Source: Planctomycetota bacterium (GTDB lineage: Bacteria; Planctomycetota; UBA1135; UBA2386). Taken from it: a stretch of 64,000 nt of DNA. The stretch is taken from NCBI GenBank assembly GCA_014192625.1, contig BJHM01000013.1, forward strand, positions 1 to 64,000, given 5' to 3'. The notes under the pieces are model-generated. The model saw only the letters and a list, made by a program, of their open reading frames with translations. It had not been told where the DNA came from and searched no databases. Position 1 is the stretch's first letter. Every line of letters begins with the position of its first letter. Positions 42,709 through 49,945 of this stretch are shown in pieces. Both the position numbers and the translations under genes were made by a program.

Positions 42709-43497
42709 CTAAATGAGCCGCCGACGACGCAGTGCACGGTGCAGTTGCGCCGCTAGCCTGAGCCAAGTTGCGCGCTGGGTTTTTTTGTCGAGCCCGAGCG
42801 CGCGTAGAAAACGCAAGTGATCTGCCGCGCTAAACGCGTTGCCCAGCCGAGCGCGGTGACGATGCAGATAACGTCCCATGCGGACCAGCATCGCATCGCG
42901 GCGAGCGTGCGTCAGCGTCGGCAGGATGGCGGCACGGTCGAGATCCACCAGCACCGCACGCACCTTCTCGCCGTGCAAGCTGCACAGCAGGTTGTCGGGA
43001 TGAAGGTCTGGATGCAGCAACCCTGCCGCAAACGCGAGTCGGACCGTCACGCCTGCGGCTTCGATCGCCCAGCGACGCGCCTTCGACTCGACCCGACAAA
43101 ACTCAGGCAACGGCAGCGCAGAAGCTTCCAGCGCGGTCAGCAGCCGCAACCGCCAAAACGTGCGCGGCCGCTGCGCCAATGCCGCAAGCGGAGTGACCAC
43201 TGGGACGCCGAGTTCGCGCAGCGCACACAGCACGGAGACCTCGCGGCAGACGCGTGCCGGACCTTGGTAGCGATCGCCGAGCATTTTGCCAAATGCGCCG
43301 CCACGCCGAAACGGTCGCGCAACGGCAACCAGTCCGGAGCCGAGTTGCAATGTGCCTACACCACCCCGCCCGCGCGCCGCTGCTAACGGCGTTGGCACCG
43401 CCCACAACAGGGCCGCATCGAGAGTTTGCAAGTCGGAGCGGACCCACGCGAAGTGGCGTCGGGACTTCCGTTCGACGAACCCAAAGGGCACAGCCAT
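42709..43497 (-). CDS. Kdo/LPS kinase-like protein (KdkA/WaaP type)
   Basis: 262 residues. Kinase-like fold of the lipopolysaccharide kinase family: N-lobe 'ARPFRRGGAFGKMLGDRY', catalytic 'GLLHPDLHPDNLL' (H-x-D-x4-N) and metal-binding 'AVLVDLDRAAIL' (D-x-D in place of DFG). These match 3-deoxy-D-manno-octulosonate kinase and related core-modifying enzymes, which phosphorylate inner-core sugar using ATP at the cytoplasmic face. The Arg-rich C-terminus ('LHRALRRRRLI') may contact membrane. It is divergent from the GT9 gene (113 bases), which supports work on the same LPS-like glycolipid. It ends 18 bases from the convergent cytochrome gene. Confidence 0.82.
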   Translation of the reverse strand: MAVPFGFVERKSRRHFAWVRSDLQTLDAALLWAVPTPLAAARGRGGVGTLQLGSGLVAVARPFRRGGAFGKMLGDRYQGPARVCREVSVLCALRELGVPVVTPLAALAQRPRTFWRLRLLTALEASALPLPEFCRVESKARRWAIEAAGVTVRLAFAAGLLHPDLHPDNLLCSLHGEKVRAVLVDLDRAAILPTLTHARRDAMLVRMGRYLHRHRARLGNAFSAADHLRFLRALGLDKKTQRATWLRLAAQLHRALRRRRLI

Positions 43498-43610
43498 ACC
43501 GCAGGATTACTACGGGAGCCGCGCCGGGCAAGCCTGCAACGACGAATGTGTGCCGCTACCTGCTACTCCGCCCTTTCCCCCATCGCCACACTGCCTACCG
43601 TGTGCGCTTC

Positions 43611-44666
43611 GTGTCCGCGTCCGCCCCCATTCAAACAGCCGCCTGGATTGCACCGCAGCTGCCGCATGGCGGCCGTGTGTTGCTGATCCGTCTGTCGGCA
43701 CTCGGCGACGTGGTGTTTGCGTTGGCAACGGTCGCCGCCCTCAAAACTGCGCGACCCGATCTGGCGCTTGAGTTTCTCGTCGAAGACCGCTTCGCCGCCC
43801 TGCTGCAAAACCATCCGCAACTGGCGCGCGTGCATGTTTTCCCGCGCAAACACAAACTCGCGATTCTCGGCAGCCTGCTGCGGCTGCGGCGCGAACGCTT
43901 TGACCTCGTGCTCGATCTGCAAGGCAATCAAAAGAGTGCGCTGCACGTGCGCGTGGTTCGCGCCACTACCAAGCTCGGCTATGCGCAACCCGGTGCGCGC
44001 GAAGGCAGCCACCGCGCCTATGACTACGCCGTGCCACTGCCAAGTCCACTGCCGCACCGCGCCGACATGGGCTACTACTTGCTTGCGGCACTCGGGCTTT
44101 CGTTTACGAAAGCCAAGCCGCAAATCGCGGTCACAACGCCGCCGGAAGACCTGCTGCTCGCGCTGCCGAGCCCGCTGGTGATCCTGCACCCTGGCACCTC
44201 CGCGTTTGCCGCATTCAAGCGGTGGCCAATCGAACGCTTCGCAGAGTTGGCACAGCGTCTCTGTGCGCAAGGTTTCGGCGTTGCGGTGACCTATGGTCCC
44301 GCCGAACGCGAACTCGTGGCACCGATCTTCGCCGCCGCACCGGCGGCGCGCCCGATCGATGGCTCGCGACTGTCGCTGTGCGGCATTGCCGGCGTGCTCG
44401 CACTTGCCAGAGTCGTGGTTGCCGCGGACACCGGACCGCTGCATATCGCTGCCGCCCTGGGCGTGCGCGTGGTCGCATTGTTCGGCCCCAAAGACGTCGC
44501 TCGCTACGGTCCGCGTGCAAACGGCAACACCCCGCAAGCAGTGCTGTTTGCCGAGGTGCCGTGCCGGCCCTGCACACGCCGCGACTGCGCTTCGCCGCAG
44601 TGCGTGCTACGGCTCACCGTTGTGGAAGTCGAGCGTGCGGTGCTGCGCGTACTGAAGGACGCTTGA
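43611..44666 (+). CDS. Glycosyltransferase family 9 (heptosyltransferase-like)
   Basis: 351 residues from GTG 43611; upstream frame overlaps the divergent gene and lacks family match. GT9 signatures: 'VLLIRLSALGDVVFALATV' at the N-terminus, 'DLVLDLQGNQKSAL', nucleotide-sugar site 'ILHPGTSAFAAFKRWP' and 'AADTGPLHIAAALGVRVVALFG'. The C-terminal 'CRPCTRRDCASPQCVLRLT' Cys cluster is common in GT9 enzymes. It adds heptose (or a similar sugar) to lipid A-core in the cytoplasm. The next gene begins in a TGATG overlap. Confidence 0.9.
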   Translation: MSASAPIQTAAWIAPQLPHGGRVLLIRLSALGDVVFALATVAALKTARPDLALEFLVEDRFAALLQNHPQLARVHVFPRKHKLAILGSLLRLRRERFDLVLDLQGNQKSALHVRVVRATTKLGYAQPGAREGSHRAYDYAVPLPSPLPHRADMGYYLLAALGLSFTKAKPQIAVTTPPEDLLLALPSPLVILHPGTSAFAAFKRWPIERFAELAQRLCAQGFGVAVTYGPAERELVAPIFAAAPAARPIDGSRLSLCGIAGVLALARVVVAADTGPLHIAAALGVRVVALFGPKDVARYGPRANGNTPQAVLFAEVPCRPCTRRDCASPQCVLRLTVVEVERAVLRVLKDA

Positions 44667-45118
44667 TGCCACTGATCCGCACCACGGTCATCCGCCACGC
44701 GAGGGAAAAGATCCGCAAGTGCTCGCTGCGCTTCTTGCATGAACGGCCAGAGATGACGTTCTTGCGGGCAAAGCCTGGCTTCTCGTTTAACGGCACGGGC
44801 TACCTCCTGCTTTCGGTCGATGCCCCGCCGCTGTCGCCCGATGACGCTGGCCAGCCGTTGCTACTACTCGACAGCACCTGGCGCTGGTTGCCGCAGCTAA
44901 AAGCCGTGATCCATGGCACGCCGGTCTACCGCTCGATTCCTGGCAACGTGCAAACGGCATATCCGCGCATGAGCAAGGTGTTCGAGGATCCTGCCGCGGG
45001 ACTCGCGTCAATCGAAGCGCTCTATCTAGCGTGCCGCCTGCTCGGCAACGACGACCCATCGCTGCTCGATGGCTACCACTGGAAGAACGAGTTCTTGCAC
45101 AGCCTCGGCAAGATGTGA
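44666..45118 (+). CDS. Tsr3/DTW-like protein, possible aminocarboxypropyl transferase
   Basis: 150 residues, start fixed by TGATG coupling with the GT9 gene. The core 'LLLLDSTWRWLPQL', then 'IPGNVQTAYPRMSKVFEDP', 'GLASIEALYLACRLLG' and 'LLDGYHWKNEFL' match the order of conserved blocks in Tsr3 (DUF367) and DTW proteins, which transfer a 3-amino-3-carboxypropyl group from SAM to rRNA or tRNA uridine. The 'D-S-T-W' and 'S-x-E-A' motifs are the shared signature. Tsr3 itself is archaeal/eukaryotic, DTW bacterial; this one seems intermediate. RNA target is unknown, and its place next to an LPS gene may be incidental. Confidence 0.7.
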   Translation: MPLIRTTVIRHAREKIRKCSLRFLHERPEMTFLRAKPGFSFNGTGYLLLSVDAPPLSPDDAGQPLLLLDSTWRWLPQLKAVIHGTPVYRSIPGNVQTAYPRMSKVFEDPAAGLASIEALYLACRLLGNDDPSLLDGYHWKNEFLHSLGKM

Positions 45119-45443
45119 CGAAGGCAAGCTTTTGCGGCGACGCTGCCGCTGCGCTTGCCAGTCAAGCAGTGCACGCGGTGCGGGCTTGCATCGCCCGCAC
45201 AATCTGCGCAACGCGCACGGCGATCGGCCGGCAACCAACCGCCGAGACAGTAACCACTGCCGCCAGCCGGACGCCCCGCCGCCACCGACAGGGCCACCAC
45301 AGGGGCCACCGCCGCAGGGCAGCATTGTCACAGATCGCTCGCCAACCCACGTGATCCGGAATGGCGCACCACGCGCGGCCACTGCTCAAGATTGGCGGCA
45401 ACGCGCAAACAACCGCTGCGGAACCGCTCCGCCTGCGCGGTGA
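45119..45443. other. Convergent intergenic region
   Basis: 325 bases between the Tsr3-like gene (plus) and the cyclophilin gene (minus). GC-rich with several overlapping chance frames on both strands; no gene, tRNA or T-tailed hairpin seen. Confidence 0.5.
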
Positions 45444-46244
45444 TTACTTGCCCGCGTCTTTCTTGGGCGCTTCCGGCGCTTCCGGCGTTGCAGGCGCGGC
45501 AGCAGGCTTTGCTTCGACGGAGATAAACGCGCGTTTGATCATCAGCGGTTCGCTGGTCTGGCCACCCTGGCTTCCGGCGGCCTCGAGCGCCTTCAAAGTC
45601 GGCAGGCCGCCCACCACTTCGCCAAAGATCGTGTGTCTGCCATTGAGGTGAGGCGTCGGGACAAACGTGAGGAAGAACTGCGAACCATCCGTGCCCGGAC
45701 CGGCGTTGGCCATGCTCAGGATGCCTGGCTTGTTGTGCATCTGCGTGCCGCCAAACTCGCCGGCATACTTGTAACCAGGACCGCCAGTGCCCGTGCCAAG
45801 CGGACAGCCACCCTGCGCCATGAAGCTCTTTATCACGCGGTGAAATTTCAGGCCGTCATAGAAGCCCAAACGCGTCAGGTAGATCGTGCTGGTCACGTGC
45901 ATCGGCGCCGTGTCTGCAAACAAGTGCACCTTGAGGTCGCCCTTGTTGGTCTCAAGGTTCCAAAAGTAATCGCTGCCAGCTGGAAATTTCTGGACTGCCG
46001 GTGCCGAGAGACTCGTGCGCCAGTCCTTCTGCTTCGTATCGACACCCTTAGTCAGCGCGTCGATCGCCATCACGGCGGGGTCCTTCGCAGTGAGGGTATC
46101 AACGGGTTTCGCCTCAGCTTTTTTTACTTCGGGTTCCTGCTTTGCAGCAACCGGCTTCCCATCCCCCTTGACGTCCCCTTGCGCACAAGCCGAGATGCCA
46201 CCGAAGAAAGACATTAGAAATGCAGCGCACATAATCTTTTTCAT
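45444..46244 (-). CDS. Exported peptidyl-prolyl isomerase, cyclophilin type
   Basis: 266 residues. The N-terminus is a signal peptide with a possible lipobox ('FGGISAC'), so it may be a lipoprotein of the periplasm. After a charged linker (Lys/Glu/Pro rich, residues ~25-60) comes the cyclophilin domain at ~90-245: 'LKFHRVIKSFMAQGGCPLG' with the catalytic Arg, 'FGGTQMHNKPGILSMANAGP', 'DGSQFFLTFVPTPHLNGRHTIFG'. All catalytic residues (Arg, Phe, Gln, His) are present. It speeds proline isomerisation in exported proteins. The C-terminal tail is Ala/Pro/Glu rich. Single gene. Confidence 0.92.
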   Translation of the reverse strand: MKKIMCAAFLMSFFGGISACAQGDVKGDGKPVAAKQEPEVKKAEAKPVDTLTAKDPAVMAIDALTKGVDTKQKDWRTSLSAPAVQKFPAGSDYFWNLETNKGDLKVHLFADTAPMHVTSTIYLTRLGFYDGLKFHRVIKSFMAQGGCPLGTGTGGPGYKYAGEFGGTQMHNKPGILSMANAGPGTDGSQFFLTFVPTPHLNGRHTIFGEVVGGLPTLKALEAAGSQGGQTSEPLMIKRAFISVEAKPAAAPATPEAPEAPKKDAGK

Positions 46245-46283
46245 GCGTTACTAGACTAATCACCCGCCCCTGTCGCTTGCAAG

Positions 46284-46955
46284 TCAACAGCAGCTAGGCC
46301 GTGCGGCGTCGGTCACGGGGTGCGCGCCATGCTGCTGCAGCATCGCGACCAGCGGGTCTTGACCCTGCACGTTGCCAAGCTCGATTTCTGCGTCGGTCGC
46401 GCCAACGAGGTGAAAAAGATCCACGCGGCCAGGCGGCAGGTCGAATGACGATTTGTAGTGCTTGGGTTGTTCGACCAGCAGCCAGCGGATCTTTGACTCA
46501 AACTCGGGCGTGATCGAGCCGCGTAACGGAATGCGGTTGCCATACTCAAACAACTCGGCCCCGGGATATTGGCCGGTGGCGACGAGCAGTTCGTAAGCCA
46601 TCAAGTTGTGCAGTAACTTTGGCGCGAACTCTTGCGGTGTAGGTGTCGCGATGGCTAGCTCAAAGCCCAGGCCCGCATACCCTGAAACATCGCGCGAAGG
46701 CTGTTCGAGGTTCCACGGATTGCTTAGCCCGGAAGTGATGTAGAGCCAATGCGTCCTTTCGCCATCCGGCGGGCAGGCAAACACCGCATGGTGTAGCCAG
46801 CCTGGATGGGGCTTTTTTTGATAGCGCTCGTAGGTGGCAGGACTCGCAGGGATGACGCCCTTGCCGAGATTACCGAACAAGGCACGGTAGACCTGATCCT
46901 CGCGTTGGGCCCACACGGCCTCAAACCATGCGGACAAATCCGGCGTCGGTGACAT
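46284..46955 (-). CDS. Suppressor-of-fused domain protein
   Basis: 223 residues from ATG 46955; a frame extension to 47048 lacks family match. The SUFU domain is recognised from 'WLYITSGLSNPWNLE', 'GYAGLGFELAIATP', 'LLHNLMAYELLVATGQYPG' and 'GNRIPLRGSITPEFESKIRWLL'. In animals SUFU binds Gli factors; bacterial members are frequent and often linked to polymorphic-toxin immunity or of unknown role. No toxin gene is visible beside it. It ends in 'AARPSCC', a vicinal Cys pair. It lies 40 bases beyond the cyclophilin start on the same strand, so a shared transcript is possible. Confidence 0.85.
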   Translation of the reverse strand: MSPTPDLSAWFEAVWAQREDQVYRALFGNLGKGVIPASPATYERYQKKPHPGWLHHAVFACPPDGERTHWLYITSGLSNPWNLEQPSRDVSGYAGLGFELAIATPTPQEFAPKLLHNLMAYELLVATGQYPGAELFEYGNRIPLRGSITPEFESKIRWLLVEQPKHYKSSFDLPPGRVDLFHLVGATDAEIELGNVQGQDPLVAMLQQHGAHPVTDAARPSCC

Positions 46956-47148
46956 TTGGCGGGAGACGGTAGCGACCGCATCGCAGGGCGCGGCCGAGAT
47001 TCCTGAACACGCTTCAATTCGCTCCAACGCACTGGGCTTTACCGCCATCCAAAGTCGCTGTTGTGCTGCTATCCTTGCTGGTCTCTCCGCGGACAGAAGT
47101 CAACTCAGGCAAGTCTGGCCAGTTCGCTTTTCAAAATCGAGTATCCCC

Positions 47149-48951
47149 ATGCTGAAGCTACCTGTGGCGCTAGCCCTTGCTCTAACGGCCAACCTTGCAG
47201 TTGCCCAGTTGCTCGTCGGCGGTGCCAATCAAGTTGGCTCAAGTAGTGCTGCAACCACAGCGACATGGGCCGCCAACGGCAGCCGTCGCTTCCAGAACAT
47301 CTACGACAGTAGCTTGTTCACGAACGCCGGGTGCACCGGCCCAATTACGATCACGCGCCTGCGCTGGCGCCAGGCCGACAATGTTGTTTCGCCCGGTGGC
47401 AACGTCTGGACCAACGTGACTGTGCAGATGTCTTCCGCACTGACCAACTTCGCTGCACCAGCAACCACCTTCGCGGCCAATCGTGGGGCCAATAATTTGA
47501 TCGTCTTCAACGGCACAGTCACCTCATTGCCGGCGATTGGCGCCACCCCAAACAGCTACGTCATCGACCTGCAGCTCACCAGCCCATTCGTCTACAACCC
47601 GGTCCTCGGTGTCGATCTGCTGATCGAGGTTGACCACGCCTTTGCCAGCCCGACGGTCAGTTTCGGCTCCATGGCTGCGAGCAGCCTTAGCAGCCTGCAC
47701 CTGGCGCGGCGCGTTGGCGCCACGAGCCAGGGAAGTGGCACCGGCACCGCATCGGACCAGGCCAGCGTCCTCCTCTTCGATTTCACCGGGCCAGGCGGCA
47801 CTGGCAACCTCTCGATTGCAAGCACGCAGCCATATGGCGACGGCTGCTACCGGCTGACCTCGTCGTTTTACGAGTCCTTCGCAAATTCCTCCCTGTTTGA
47901 CTTGCGCGGCGCTCCGACCACAACGACCAACATCTCGATGTTGCCAACCGGCCCCTATGGCTACCTGGTTTCGATCGGCAACGGCTCGATCACTCCGCCG
48001 GCCAGCGCTCCGCTATTGAGCAACGCTGTGACCCCAGTGAACATTGGCGACGACGACTTCTCGCAACCGCAGACGTTGCCGTTCACGCTCAACCATCCAG
48101 GCGGCAGCTGCACAACGATTCACATTGCGGCGAACGGCTTCATTCAGCTCGGCGGAACGCCGCCAACACCGGGCACGGCCTCCGACTTCACACCAAGCGT
48201 CGGTGAGTTCTTGAGCCAGACCGCGCGCCTGTGCCCTTTGTGGAACGACTGGCATTGCTCGCGCAACGTAAACACCAACCCAGCTGCTGGCGTCTACTTC
48301 GATATCGATCCGAGCAACACGCGGGTCTACATCACCTGGCTGGCAATTGGTGAGTTTGCACAAGCGACAAGCGGTGTCAGCGTCAGCACATTCCAAGTCA
48401 TGATCGATGTCTCAGGCAGCATCGAATACCGCTACGAGTCTATTGGTGCTGCGACCGCCGCCGTCAACCTCTGCGGCTTCGCGCGCGGCATCATCAATGG
48501 GGCCCAGGCTTCCGACCCAGGCAACCGCGACATCTCTGCTACCGCGCCCTTTGCCGCGAGCGGCCCAGACGGCAACCCGCTAACGCTGTCTGCTGCCACG
48601 CGCCCCCTGTCCGGCACGACCATGACCTTCACCACTTCCAACATCCCGACACTGCCCACACCGGTGGCGCTCGGCGGCACAATCCTGTCCTTCCTGCAAG
48701 TCAACCCCGGCTTCGATCTCGCCATCGTCGGCGCACCGGGTTGTCGGGAATATGCCAACGCAAGCGGCGGCACGACGGTGATCTTTCTCACCAATGGTGC
48801 GACCAGTGCGAACATGTCGCTGCCGATTCCAAATGGCAGCAGCTACCTCGGCCTACGACTGTTCACGCAGTCATTCGTATTGCAAAGCTCCGCCAACCCG
48901 CTCGGCCTGCTGACCAGCAACGGAATCACCGCACAGATCGGGGCGTTCTGA
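47149..48951 (+). CDS. Large secreted beta-rich protein with relative of the GTGCG domain
   Basis: 600 residues with a clear signal peptide ('LPVALALALTANLAVAQ'). The sequence is rich in Gly, Ser, Thr and Asn and reads as several beta-sandwich domains: residues ~20-220 ('RRFQNIYDSSLFTNAGC'), ~225-500 with 'YGDGCYRLTSSFYESF' and 'IHIAANGFIQLGG', and a C-terminal ~90 residues ('LAIVGAPGCREYA', 'LGLRLFTQSFVLQSS', 'LLTSNGITAQIG') that align with the end of the shared GTGCG domain. No catalytic motif. It is probably a surface or extracellular protein in the same export route as the Kelch protein. Confidence 0.8.
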   Translation: MLKLPVALALALTANLAVAQLLVGGANQVGSSSAATTATWAANGSRRFQNIYDSSLFTNAGCTGPITITRLRWRQADNVVSPGGNVWTNVTVQMSSALTNFAAPATTFAANRGANNLIVFNGTVTSLPAIGATPNSYVIDLQLTSPFVYNPVLGVDLLIEVDHAFASPTVSFGSMAASSLSSLHLARRVGATSQGSGTGTASDQASVLLFDFTGPGGTGNLSIASTQPYGDGCYRLTSSFYESFANSSLFDLRGAPTTTTNISMLPTGPYGYLVSIGNGSITPPASAPLLSNAVTPVNIGDDDFSQPQTLPFTLNHPGGSCTTIHIAANGFIQLGGTPPTPGTASDFTPSVGEFLSQTARLCPLWNDWHCSRNVNTNPAAGVYFDIDPSNTRVYITWLAIGEFAQATSGVSVSTFQVMIDVSGSIEYRYESIGAATAAVNLCGFARGIINGAQASDPGNRDISATAPFAASGPDGNPLTLSAATRPLSGTTMTFTTSNIPTLPTPVALGGTILSFLQVNPGFDLAIVGAPGCREYANASGGTTVIFLTNGATSANMSLPIPNGSSYLGLRLFTQSFVLQSSANPLGLLTSNGITAQIGAF

Positions 48952-49032
48952 GGCGCTCGCACACTGCCCCGCCGTTGCGGTTGGTGCCGGCAGCGTGCAT
49001 TTGCCCCGCCCCAAGGGCCTAGAGTCTTCCCG

Positions 49033-49701
49033 ATGAAGCGGCATGACAAGGCAGTGCGCATCAGTGCACTGCTCGATCAGCTGATCGGCGTGCCCGAGGT
49101 CCCGTTGCACCACGAGGACCACTTCACACTGTTGATCGCCGTGCTGCTATCGGCGCAGTGCACCGACGTTCGCGTCAACCAAGTAACGAAGCATCTGTTT
49201 GCCAAGGCTTCTACACCGCTCGCGATGGCGCAGTTGAGTGAAGACGAGATCCGCGCGATCATTCGGCCATGCGGCCTGTCGCCGCAAAAGAGTAAGGCGA
49301 TCCGCAGGTTGTCGCAGATCTTGCTGCGCGACTTCGACGGCACGGTTCCACGCGACCTCGCAGCCCTTGAGAGCTTGCCGGGAGTTGGGCACAAGACCGC
49401 GAGCGTCGTGATGGCGCAGGCCTTCGGGGTAGCGTCGTTTCCCGTCGATACTCACATCCACCGCCTCGCCGCGCGGTGGGGTTTAAGCCCTGGGCGCAAC
49501 GTCGTGGCTACCGAACGCGACCTAAAGCGCGTGTTCCCAGAAGCCGCCTGGAACACGCTGCATTTGCAGATCATTTGGTTTGGCCGCCGCTTCTGCAGAG
49601 CACTGCGGCATGACCCGGACGTTTGTCCAATCTGCAGCTTTGCGATGAGCCAGGCTCGCAAGGCGCGCGAGCGGCGAGCACGCAATGAAAAGCGAAGCTA
49701 A
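49033..49701 (+). CDS. nth: Endonuclease III, with reduced iron-sulfur Cys set
   Basis: 222 residues. It removes oxidised pyrimidines from DNA and nicks the backbone. The helix-hairpin-helix is 'LESLPGVGHKTASVV' with catalytic Lys121, and 'FPVDTHIHRLA' gives Asp139. In the standard enzyme four Cys (C-x6-C-x2-C-x5-C) hold a [4Fe-4S] cluster at the C-terminus; here only C188, C198 and C201 are seen (x9, x2) and the fourth is absent. The C-terminal tail is basic. It follows the secreted-protein gene by ~80 bases and is convergent with lon. Confidence 0.92.
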   Translation: MKRHDKAVRISALLDQLIGVPEVPLHHEDHFTLLIAVLLSAQCTDVRVNQVTKHLFAKASTPLAMAQLSEDEIRAIIRPCGLSPQKSKAIRRLSQILLRDFDGTVPRDLAALESLPGVGHKTASVVMAQAFGVASFPVDTHIHRLAARWGLSPGRNVVATERDLKRVFPEAAWNTLHLQIIWFGRRFCRALRHDPDVCPICSFAMSQARKARERRARNEKRS

Positions 49702-49945
49702 CTCAGCGTTACGGCAGCACCGCAGGCCTGCCTCGATGCCGATTAGCTGCCAGGTTCAAAAGCGCACACAGCAAGGTCCGTGCAAAGCGGCCCGCTGCCC
49801 GCGGCACAAAAGGACGAGTCCCGCGCCACGAATTCCAGTGCCAAACGATGCCGCGCTTTGCGCATTCGCAAGCAAGGCCGATGGCTTAGGAATGCCGCGC
49901 GCAGTGGCCCCAGTGGCCGGTCACGCACCGCTTACTGCACCCTAT

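Noticed and set aside
45026-45401. Minus-strand frames in the gap after the Tsr3-like gene
   Set aside because: Gly/Arg/Trp-rich chance frames in GC-rich DNA overlapping the real gene; no motifs.
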